10,397 nucleotides of DNA from Spirochaetaceae bacterium (GTDB lineage: Bacteria > Spirochaetota > Spirochaetia > Treponematales > Breznakiellaceae), in assembly GCA_031278935.1 (NCBI GenBank), contig JAITJK010000170.1:1-10397 (forward strand). The letters are read 5' to 3'. Both the position numbers and the translations under genes were made by a program. The notes below the pieces were generated by a model, which was not told the DNA's origin, made no database searches, and saw only the letters and a program-made list of their open reading frames with translations. Positions 1-6,045 of the stretch are shown piece by piece; positions within the stretch are counted from its first letter, which is position 1, and each line of letters opens with the position of its first letter.

Positions 1-131
1 TAGCCCGTATAGGTGCCGGTACAGCCTGAAGCGTCATGGATAACCGTGAGGCCTCCAAGGTCATGGAATACCGAAGCGATCCCCGAATAATCCGGGGAAA
101 AAGGCGGCAGGGTATACAACATATATGCCAT
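1..131 (-). CDS. Nitrogenase component-1-like protein, second subunit (partial, runs off left edge)
   Basis: Only the first 43 residues lie in the window. The ATG at 131-129 follows an AAGGAG ribosome site (142-137) at 5-base spacing; Met4 is a less well placed alternative. The visible peptide contains FSPDYSG, then GGLTVIHDASGCTGTYTG, the N-terminal signature of nitrogenase component-1-like oxidoreductases (NifD/NifK superfamily). Cys37 in GCTG matches the second P-cluster-type cysteine (Cys88 of NifD, Cys95 of NifK). The position of the first cysteine (Cys34 in the neighbouring NifD-like protein) is not a Cys here. The segment SPDYSG...GCTGTYTG aligns with SPAHGG...ACGRHG of the gene upstream, so the two are paralogues and probably form a heteromeric D/K-type complex. 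The gap to the upstream stop is 56 bases, so co-transcription is likely. Function beyond the family is unknown. Confidence 0.82.
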   Translation of the reverse strand, partial: MAYMLYTLPPFSPDYSGIASVFHDLGGLTVIHDASGCTGTYTG

Positions 132-187
132 AGTTTCTCCTTAAACTGAGGCGAGGGCCTGGGCGCGGAGTCTTCTCGATCCTCGGG

Positions 188-1540
188 CTATATAACGAGG
201 CCGTAATCTTTGACCTGCCGGCGCAGGTCTGATTTCCCTTCCCGGCTGAACCGTATCAGGCCCTCTAGAATCAAGGTAAATCCTTCGAAGCCGTACAACT
301 GCTCGTCAAATGCCAGGGGAACCGTGATAGGGGCCGCGCTGGCATACCCCGCTTCAAAGCCTACCGCCACATCCGCAAGGGCCTGGTCGGGAGGGGGACC
401 ATATTTCCGTACATGGTTGGGATTGGCCACTATAATAGTTCCTTTGAGGCGCGCCAGTTCTTCAAGGCTTGCGCGCTCAAAGGCCGGCAGGTGGGCCGTA
501 TAGATCCGGTTTACGTTGATCCCCTCCTTCACCAGGGCCAGGGCCAGGTCGAAGGGGGCAATAGTAACCGTGGAATCCACCGCCACCCGGGCATCCCCTA
601 AAAGCGCGCGCGCCTCTGCGGCTCGCGCTTCCCTCCGCGCAAGGGAATCCCGGAAATAATCCGCCGGGTCCACTGCGGAGCGGACCGAAGGCTTATCGAT
701 ATCCCGTAGAAAGGCGATAATCCTCCGATATTGTTCTAGCACCCGGGGCCGGTCAAAAGCCATAAAGGCGGCGAGGGAGGGAATACCCAGGCGGGAATGC
801 AGGTCCTCCGCCGCAGCCTTTCCCTCAGGCCGCAGGATCAAGGCGGCGGCACTCTGGGATAGCCGCTTAAAGTCCGCAAAATCGGCGCAGTATTCCGGAT
901 GGCCCAGGGGGCCAAAGCCGTAATACCCGAGGAGCTGGGCCAATTCCGAGTCCTGGGTAGGCGGACGGTAGGCCACCAGGGTGATGATCCCCCGGTCTTT
1001 GTGCATCGGGGCTTCAAGAAATTCATAAAGGGACTTCTGCACCCGGACTCCTGGAGGCAGCGCGCCATCCATGCTGATAGGGTTCATCCGGGCGATTTTG
1101 ATGGGTATCCCCTGTTCTGCCTCCATCCGCGCAAGAGACGCCGCGTGATCGGTTCCCAAGAGATCGTCGATACAGCTCATAAAGATCATCAGCGCCTTAG
1201 GTCGAGGTCTGACCCTAAGCATGAGCTCCCGGACCGCTCGCTCGATCTCCGCCTCATAGTCCCCCAGGACGATTTCCCGGTCGTTGATGCAGAGATAGCC
1301 AATCCGGTGCCGGTACCCCTGTTCTATGGCGGCGATAGCGCCGTGGCGGCCGCAGGCGGAAGGACATACGAAGAGGAGATAGGCCTCAGGAACCAGAAGG
1401 GCCACCTTGACCACCCCCCAACCTCCGTGGGCCGGGGAACAGTAATGAAGCCCCGCGTTGGCGGCTTCCGTTCCCAAGACCCGATAGGGGTCCCGCAGGA
1501 GTTCAGTCAGGGACAGTTCGTCGGTATACCGGTCTTTCAT
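188..1540 (-). CDS. NifD-like nitrogenase component-1 subunit lacking FeMo-cofactor ligands
   Basis: This 450-residue protein is close to the usual length of component-1 subunits. Expected role: catalytic subunit of a cytoplasmic Fe-S reductase that takes electrons from the NifH-like protein encoded just upstream. Cys34 (HYCSPAHGG), Cys59 or Cys63 (FVCPSACGRHG) and Cys123 (MSCIDDLLGTD, cf. ECPIGLIGDD in NifD) match the three P-cluster-type cysteines. Aligning RLGIP (250-254) with KYGIP of NifD puts Leu236 at the FeMo-co ligand Cys275. GFEGF (417-421) matches GFDGF, putting Tyr416 at His442. It is therefore not a FeMo nitrogenase. Further cysteines are Cys84 and Cys218. The start is fixed by an ATGA overlap with the upstream stop and a GGAG site 5 bases before. 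Candidate relatives are group IV nitrogenase-like proteins, CfbD and methylthio-alkane reductase; substrate unknown. Confidence 0.85.
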   Translation of the reverse strand: MKDRYTDELSLTELLRDPYRVLGTEAANAGLHYCSPAHGGWGVVKVALLVPEAYLLFVCPSACGRHGAIAAIEQGYRHRIGYLCINDREIVLGDYEAEIERAVRELMLRVRPRPKALMIFMSCIDDLLGTDHAASLARMEAEQGIPIKIARMNPISMDGALPPGVRVQKSLYEFLEAPMHKDRGIITLVAYRPPTQDSELAQLLGYYGFGPLGHPEYCADFADFKRLSQSAAALILRPEGKAAAEDLHSRLGIPSLAAFMAFDRPRVLEQYRRIIAFLRDIDKPSVRSAVDPADYFRDSLARREARAAEARALLGDARVAVDSTVTIAPFDLALALVKEGINVNRIYTAHLPAFERASLEELARLKGTIIVANPNHVRKYGPPPDQALADVAVGFEAGYASAAPITVPLAFDEQLYGFEGFTLILEGLIRFSREGKSDLRRQVKDYGLVI

Positions 1541-2289
1541 GACGGCTCCGCCGCAATTCGGGCCGCCAGGGACCGGTAGATGCCGCTCATCTCGCTTTCG
1601 GGAAAGGCCTCCAGCACCGTCTTCCCCTGGGCTTCGGCATCCTGCACCAGGGAGCAGCGGGGGATCTCCCCGATAATCCCGGCGCCGATCTCCACTGCAG
1701 CCTGTTCCACCAAGGCTCGTTCATCCTGGACATTGCGCCGGTTGAGGATAAGACCTCCCAGGGTAGCGTATCCCCTTCCGGCAAAATTCTTGATGGCCTT
1801 AGCAATATTGTGGGCTGCATAGAGGGCCATCATTTCTCCAGAGCTGACAATGAGCACCTCATCGGCATAGCCTTCCCGCATGGGCATGGCAAAGCCCCCG
1901 CATACCACGTCCCCCAGAACATCGTAGAGCACCAGGTCGGGTCTGAAGGTTTCGTAAGCCGCAAGCTCCTCAAGTTTCTCAAAAGCGGCGATGATGCCCC
2001 TGCCCGCGCAGCCTATCCCCGGGGTGGGCCCCCCGGCCTCGACGCAGAGGATCCCGTTAAAGCCCTCCGTAACCAGGTCTTCCAGGACCACAGGGTCGGT
2101 CTTTTCCCGAAGAGCGTCCAGGACCGTCGGGATACTCCTGCCGCCGGTGAGGTTTCGCGTGGAATCCGCCTTAGGATCGCAGCCTATCTGCATCACCGTA
2201 AAGCCTGCCATCGAAAGAGCTGCGGAAAGATTTGACACCGTGGTGGACTTGCCAATCCCGCCTTTTCCATATAGAGCGATCTTTTTCAT
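1537..2289 (-). CDS. NifH-like ATP-dependent reductase (iron protein)
   Basis: A 250-residue dimeric-type iron protein that should hydrolyse ATP and pass electrons from a 4Fe-4S cluster to its component-1 partner. The deviant P-loop GKGGIGKST is at 8-16 and IGCDPKADST at 36-45. The cluster cysteines are Cys94 (GGPTPGIGCAGRG) and Cys130 (YDVLGDVVCGGFAMP), equivalent to Cys97 and Cys132 of Azotobacter NifH. Arg97 in CAGRG matches the Arg that is ADP-ribosylated in some NifH proteins. At 250 residues it is shorter than NifH (about 290), with a trimmed C-terminus, as in many nitrogenase-like H proteins. It heads the minus-strand operon and overlaps the next gene by 4 bases. The ribosome site is weak (AAAAGA) and the predicted leader very short. 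The family call is firm; assignment to BchL, CfbC, MarH or another subgroup needs a tree. Confidence 0.93.
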   Translation of the reverse strand: MKKIALYGKGGIGKSTTVSNLSAALSMAGFTVMQIGCDPKADSTRNLTGGRSIPTVLDALREKTDPVVLEDLVTEGFNGILCVEAGGPTPGIGCAGRGIIAAFEKLEELAAYETFRPDLVLYDVLGDVVCGGFAMPMREGYADEVLIVSSGEMMALYAAHNIAKAIKNFAGRGYATLGGLILNRRNVQDERALVEQAAVEIGAGIIGEIPRCSLVQDAEAQGKTVLEAFPESEMSGIYRSLAARIAAEPS

Positions 2290-2297
2290 ATCTTTTG

Positions 2298-2311
2298 TTA
2301 GTATATCCTAA
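2298..2311. promoter_or_regulatory. Inverted repeat TTAG-N6-CTAA over the nifH-like -10 box (candidate operator)
   Basis: TTAG (2298-2301) and CTAA (2308-2311) form an inverted repeat with a 6-base spacer, covering the predicted -10 box of the left operon. The same arrangement recurs at the start of the right operon (2503-2516). A further CTAA-G-TTAG pair lies at 2330-2338. The half-sites and spacing occur in the DtxR/IdeR iron-box consensus, so a DtxR-family metal repressor is a candidate. That link is inference. Confidence 0.4.
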
Positions 2312-2328
2312 TATTAAAACCTATACAA
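2300..2328 (-). promoter_or_regulatory. Predicted promoter of the nitrogenase-like operon
   Basis: On the minus strand TTGTAT (2328-2323) and TATACT (2305-2300) are separated by 17 bases, matching a housekeeping -35/-10 pair. Transcription would begin near 2293, only a few bases before the ATG at 2289, so the messenger would be nearly leaderless. This fits the absence of a strong ribosome site. The -10 box lies inside an inverted repeat (2298-2311). Prediction only. Confidence 0.45.
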
Positions 2329-2346
2329 CCTAAGTTAGATGAAGCA

Positions 2347-2434
2347 GGCCACCGGTCATGGCGAGATGCACCGCAGCCAATCCAACTGAGCCAGTCACCG
2401 CGTTCATTCACCACCGGGTAATTGGCCCTTTTTT
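2347..2434 (+). other. Possible structured RNA or terminator-like element in the divergent gap
   Basis: This stretch is more GC-rich than its flanks and can fold into a branched structure on the plus strand. GGCCA (2347-2351) pairs with TGGCC (2423-2427), and CCGGT (2352-2356) with ACCGG (2413-2417). Two inner hairpins are TGGC-GAGA-TGC-ACC-GCA-GCCA (2359-2379) and ACTG-AGC-CAGT (2385-2395). Six T's follow (2429-2434). The shape resembles a small RNA or riboswitch with a terminal U-tract, but I matched no known family and see no clear promoter just upstream. The same bases also encode a 33-codon open frame (2358-2459). Low confidence. Confidence 0.25.
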
Positions 2435-2468
2435 CTTCTTCCCGGAGGTACTTTTATAGCATAAGTTA

Positions 2469-2498
2469 TTGACAACAAACAATAATAAGGGCTAGTAT
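2469..2498 (+). promoter_or_regulatory. Predicted promoter of the transporter/nickel operon
   Basis: A perfect -35 TTGACA (2469-2474) is followed after 18 bases by TAGTAT (2493-2498). Transcription would start near 2505, giving a leader of about 65 bases before the ATG at 2570. The start point falls inside an inverted repeat (2501-2518), which suggests repression by a DNA-binding protein. Confidence 0.6.
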
Positions 2499-2500
2499 TC

Positions 2501-2518
2501 TGTTAGAATTTGCTAACA
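2501..2518. promoter_or_regulatory. Inverted repeat TGTTAG-N6-CTAACA at the transcription start (candidate operator)
   Basis: TGTTAG (2501-2506) and CTAACA (2513-2518) form a perfect 6-base inverted repeat with a 6-base spacer, placed over the predicted start of the plus-strand operon. Its core TTAG-N6-CTAA is identical in half-sites and spacing to the repeat over the opposite promoter (2298-2311). A shared repressor is the simplest reading. Confidence 0.5.
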
Positions 2519-2569
2519 ATAAAATCCCCGGCCCAAGGGCAAGGGATTAAAGCTCAAAGGAATAAAACC

Positions 2570-3550
2570 ATGGTGTATATCAAGACCCTAGGTCAGTATC
2601 TTATTGTCCTGTTTTGTATCCTGGCGCTGAATTTCGCCCTGCCCCGGATCGCGCCGGGGAGCCCTGCCACGTACCTCATTGGGGGCCTGGACATCCAGTT
2701 TATGAGCCCTGAGCAGATTCAACAGGTGCTTCATGAATTTCAGCTGGACCTACCCATCCTTACCCAGTTCAAGCACTATATCTTGGGGATCTTTCGGGGT
2801 GAATTGGGGGTCTCGGTGATCTACGGGAGGCCTGTTACGGCGCTACTTGCCTACCGGCTACCCTGGACCTTGCTCCTTATGGGGGTATCCTTGCTTCTCA
2901 GCGCCTCTTTGGGGGTAGTTTTGGGCGTTATGGGGGCCTACAAGCGAGGCGGAGGCCGGGACTTGGGGCCGCTGTTCGTGGTGATGCTCCTTGGCTCGGT
3001 GCCCCCGTTTTGGGTTGCTATGCTCTTCATCACCCTCTTTTCCGCTACCTTGAACTGGCTGCCCTCCTTTGGGGCCTATTCCATTGCTTCCCTGCCGGGA
3101 ACCCTCCCCTACCTTGAGTCTGTGATCCGCCACCTCGTGATGCCTGTGATGACCTTGACCCTCATCAAAACCGGGTCCATGTATTTAACCGCCCGCTCCT
3201 CCCTGATCATCGCCCTGGAAGAGGATTATATCCTTTTGGCCCATGCCAAGGGGCTTGGAAAAGTAAGAATCCTCTTCACCCATGCCCTGCGGAATGGGAT
3301 TCTTCCCATTTATACCCACCTGATGACCGGACTCGGGGCTATGGTGGGGGGGAGCGCGGTGGTGGAGACGGTCTTTTCCTACCCTGGCTTGGGGAACACC
3401 ATCTACGAAAGCGTCCGGGCCCGGGACTACAACCTCCTACAGGGGAGTTTTCTCGTCATTTCCCTAAGCATCCTCCTGTGTAATCTTCTAGCCGATCTAG
3501 GCTACCCCCTATTGGACCCCCGGATCCGACGGCCGGGAGGACCGGTATGA
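2570..3550 (+). CDS. ABC transporter permease, DppB/OppB/NikB type
   Basis: A 326-residue inner-membrane permease of the peptide/nickel/opine uptake family. The first membrane helix is at about 9-27, a periplasmic stretch (28-95) contains the family's SPATYLIGG and RGELGVSV elements, and about five more helices follow at roughly 98-120, 133-158, 185-203, 245-265 and 290-312. The EAA loop that contacts the ATPases is at 218-240 (DYILLAHAKGLGKVRILFTHALRN). The C-terminus DLGYPLLDPRIR is typical. I chose ATG 2570 over an in-frame TTG at 2510 because it has AAAGGA 8 bases upstream, starts at the family's usual N-terminus and leaves the predicted transcription start outside the gene. The next gene overlaps by 4 bases. 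The substrate (dipeptide, nickel or a nickel chelate) cannot be told from the permease alone. Confidence 0.92.
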   Translation: MVYIKTLGQYLIVLFCILALNFALPRIAPGSPATYLIGGLDIQFMSPEQIQQVLHEFQLDLPILTQFKHYILGIFRGELGVSVIYGRPVTALLAYRLPWTLLLMGVSLLLSASLGVVLGVMGAYKRGGGRDLGPLFVVMLLGSVPPFWVAMLFITLFSATLNWLPSFGAYSIASLPGTLPYLESVIRHLVMPVMTLTLIKTGSMYLTARSSLIIALEEDYILLAHAKGLGKVRILFTHALRNGILPIYTHLMTGLGAMVGGSAVVETVFSYPGLGNTIYESVRARDYNLLQGSFLVISLSILLCNLLADLGYPLLDPRIRRPGGPV

Positions 3551-6045
3551 ACGCTCATTCTTCCTTTGGCCTCCTGGGGGCAGCGCTCTTCACGCTTATT
3601 GCCGCCTTGAGCCTCCTCGCCCCGCTTATCGCCCCCTACGATCCCTATCAACGTAGCGGCCTGCCCTTTGAAAAGCCTGGCGCGAAACACCTCTTAGGCT
3701 GCAACGACGTGGGTCAGGATCTCCTTTCGGAGCTCCTCTACGGGGGCAGGATATCCCTGGCAGTGGGTCTCTTCGCGGCCTTCTACGCCACCACTGTGGC
3801 CGGGGTCATTGCTTTGAGCGCAGGTTACGCCGGAGGGGGCCTGGACCGCCTGCTCATGCGGGTAGTGGACGTGATCATGTCCCTGCCCTTTCTGCCCCTG
3901 GTTATTGTCCTGGGGGTCTTTTTAGGATCCGGTATGGGCACGGAGATCTTGGTGATTTCCCTAGTAATGTGGGCCCCTCCCTGCCGGGAACTCCGCTCCC
4001 AGGTGCTCAAAACCCGGAACGCCGGCTACATTGACGCGGCTCGGGCTATGGGGGAACCTCCGCTTACCATTATCCTTCGCCACGCCCTGGCGGACCTTAT
4101 GCCGCTGCTGGTCCCTCAGTTTGTCCTGGTAGCCCAAAACGCGATCCTCATCGAATCCTCCCTGAGCTTCCTGGGTCTGGGAGACCCGGTCTCCAAGAGC
4201 TGGGGGAGTATGCTTTTCTTCGCCAATACCCGGGCCGCCTTCCTCACCGGGGCCTGGGTGTACTGGGTGCTGCCGCCGGGGCTCTGTATTGCCCTGTCGT
4301 GCCTCTCCTTTTCCCTCATTGGCTTCGCCCTTTCGGGCAAACGAGGGCTTAAGTACGTGCCTTACGGCTCTTTCACCCGGCGGCGTCCGGCAGCGGCCCT
4401 TGAGCGGGATCCCAAGCGCCCCCTTTCCCTCTCGGATATCAGCGTCTCCTATCAGTCTCTTAAGGAACCATGCCCGGCGGTTTCCTCTCTTACAATCGCT
4501 TTGGACCCGGGGGAGGTCCTAGGGATCGTGGGGGAATCGGGGTGCGGGAAAACCACCCTGGCCATGACCATTATGGGGCTGTTGCGCGCCCCTGCGGAAC
4601 TCTCCGGAGGATCGGTCTTCATCAACGGGAAAGATATGTTCTCCCTCGGGGAAATGGGGATCCAAAAACTGCGGGGGAAGACCATCGCCTATGTTCCCCA
4701 GAACGCCATGAACACCCTAAACCCCGTGATCTCCCTGGGAAAACAGCTCCTTGAAGCCATCAGGGTCCACCGGAAGTTACCCAAAAAGGAGGAAGCCAGG
4801 GAACTAGACCGGCTTCTGGGCTTGGTGGGGATAGACCCCAAACGCAAGGGGGCCTACAGCCACGAGCTTTCCGGGGGGATGAAACAGCGGGTGGTGATTG
4901 CCCTAGCCTTGGCGAATGATCCGGACATACTAATCGCCGACGAACCCACCACAGGACTGGACGTGCTGGTTCAGAAAACCATCTTAGATCTGCTAGCGTC
5001 GCTCAAGAAGCAACGAAACTTGTCTCTCATCCTCATCACCCACGACCTACCCCTGGCCATGCACTACAGCGATACCCTGGCGGTAATGTACCGGGGGAAA
5101 CTGGTAGATTACGGCCCCATCCAGCGGGTCTGCCTGCATCCCACCCACGAACATACCCAGTCGCTCTTCCATAACTTCCCGCGACTAGAGGAGGCCAAGC
5201 GCTGGAACCGCCTCCCCCTCCCCCCGGAGACCGAGGAGGCCCTGGAAGTCCGGGAACTGGGTAAAACCTTCTATCCTCAGCGGGGTTTTCTCCAGAAAAT
5301 CCGGAAAAGTGCCGCACCGGTGCAAGCGGTAAAGGCCGTTTCCTTTACGGTCCGTCCCGCTGAAGTGCTGGGCCTCATCGGAGGAAGCGGTTCCGGGAAG
5401 ACCACGGTGAGCCGCCTCATTGCAGGGCTTGAGCGGCCTGACCGGGGGGATATCCTCCTAGACGGGCAATCCTTGCTCACCCGGTCCCGGGAGGAACGGC
5501 GACGGGCAGCAAAGCGGATCCACCTAGTGTTTCAGGACCCCTACCAATCCCTGCACCATACCATGACGCTTTTGGATATCCTCAGGGAACCCCTTTCCAT
5601 CGGAGGGGCCTATCCCAAGGCGGAACAAGAGGAGCGGATCCGTGCGGCTCTTGCGGATGTCCATCTACCGCATAGGGATGCCTTTTTGCGGCGGACTCCC
5701 CAAGAGTTGTCCGGGGGGCAGCGGCAGCGTCTGGCCTTTGCCAGGGCGGTTCTAGCCGAGCCTCGGTATATCATCGCCGATGAGCCTACTTCCATGTTAG
5801 ACCTTTCCCTGCGCCAGGAACTCCTTTGTCTCATGGAGGACTTACGGAGCCGCTATCGCATGGGGTATATCTTTATCACCCACGATCTTTCTCTGGCCTA
5901 CCATTTCTGCGACCGTCTGATGGTGATGCAGGAGGGGCGCATAATAGAACACGCCCCGGCCCAGGACCTCATCCGTGCGCCGCGCCATGACTATACCCGC
6001 CAACTCATCGCCTCTGTGCAGACCAGGGTCCCGGTGAGCCTATGA
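3547..6045 (+). CDS. Fused ABC transporter: DppC-type permease plus two DppD/DppF-type ATPases
   Basis: One 832-residue frame combines three usually separate proteins of a peptide/nickel importer. Residues 1-265 form a DppC-like permease with the motif LGCNDVGQDLLSELLYGGR (50-68) and an EAA loop at 161-184. A basic linker (265-290) leads to ATPase 1: Walker A GESGCGKTT 329-337, Q-loop VPQN 383-386, signature LSGGM 441-445, Walker B ILIADEP 461-467, switch His499. ATPase 2 follows: Walker A GGSGSGKTT 612-620, VFQDPYQSL 661-669, signature LSGGQ 721-725, IIADEP 742-747, His779. Both sites look catalytically intact. No frameshift or internal stop is seen, so this is a true fusion. A GGGAGG site lies 6 bases before the ATG, which overlaps the upstream stop (ATGA). 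With the DppB-like protein it would make a complete translocator needing only the binding protein. Confidence 0.93.
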   Translation: MNAHSSFGLLGAALFTLIAALSLLAPLIAPYDPYQRSGLPFEKPGAKHLLGCNDVGQDLLSELLYGGRISLAVGLFAAFYATTVAGVIALSAGYAGGGLDRLLMRVVDVIMSLPFLPLVIVLGVFLGSGMGTEILVISLVMWAPPCRELRSQVLKTRNAGYIDAARAMGEPPLTIILRHALADLMPLLVPQFVLVAQNAILIESSLSFLGLGDPVSKSWGSMLFFANTRAAFLTGAWVYWVLPPGLCIALSCLSFSLIGFALSGKRGLKYVPYGSFTRRRPAAALERDPKRPLSLSDISVSYQSLKEPCPAVSSLTIALDPGEVLGIVGESGCGKTTLAMTIMGLLRAPAELSGGSVFINGKDMFSLGEMGIQKLRGKTIAYVPQNAMNTLNPVISLGKQLLEAIRVHRKLPKKEEARELDRLLGLVGIDPKRKGAYSHELSGGMKQRVVIALALANDPDILIADEPTTGLDVLVQKTILDLLASLKKQRNLSLILITHDLPLAMHYSDTLAVMYRGKLVDYGPIQRVCLHPTHEHTQSLFHNFPRLEEAKRWNRLPLPPETEEALEVRELGKTFYPQRGFLQKIRKSAAPVQAVKAVSFTVRPAEVLGLIGGSGSGKTTVSRLIAGLERPDRGDILLDGQSLLTRSREERRRAAKRIHLVFQDPYQSLHHTMTLLDILREPLSIGGAYPKAEQEERIRAALADVHLPHRDAFLRRTPQELSGGQRQRLAFARAVLAEPRYIIADEPTSMLDLSLRQELLCLMEDLRSRYRMGYIFITHDLSLAYHFCDRLMVMQEGRIIEHAPAQDLIRAPRHDYTRQLIASVQTRVPVSL

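Noticed and set aside
188..2289. Reading the left operon as true nitrogen-fixing nifHD
   Set aside because: The FeMo-co ligand positions are Leu236 and Tyr416, the H protein is short, and no nifE/N/B-type gene is present in the window.
188..2289. Direct identification as CfbC/CfbD of coenzyme F430 synthesis
   Set aside because: A second component-1 gene follows, whereas CfbD works as a single subunit type, and no other F430 pathway gene is visible. Kept only as an analogy.
2389..2402. AGCCAGTCACCGCG resembling a B12-riboswitch box
   Set aside because: One base short of the consensus spacing and none of the other conserved cobalamin riboswitch elements is visible nearby.
2358..2459. 33-codon open frame with a stretch (VTAFIHHRVIGPFFF) faintly like the core of mariner/IS630 transposases
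   Set aside because: Too short, no ribosome site, no terminal repeats and no other transposase motif; similarity may be chance. At most a relic.
2510..2569. In-frame TTG start giving the DppB-like permease 20 extra residues
   Set aside because: The extension is polar and unlike the family's N-terminus, overlaps the predicted transcription start and inverted repeat, and has no ribosome site; ATG 2570 has AAAGGA at 8 bases.
2290..2569. NikR-type operator (GTATGA-N16-TCATAC)
   Set aside because: I see no such palindrome in the intergenic gap; the repeat present has different half-sites and spacing.
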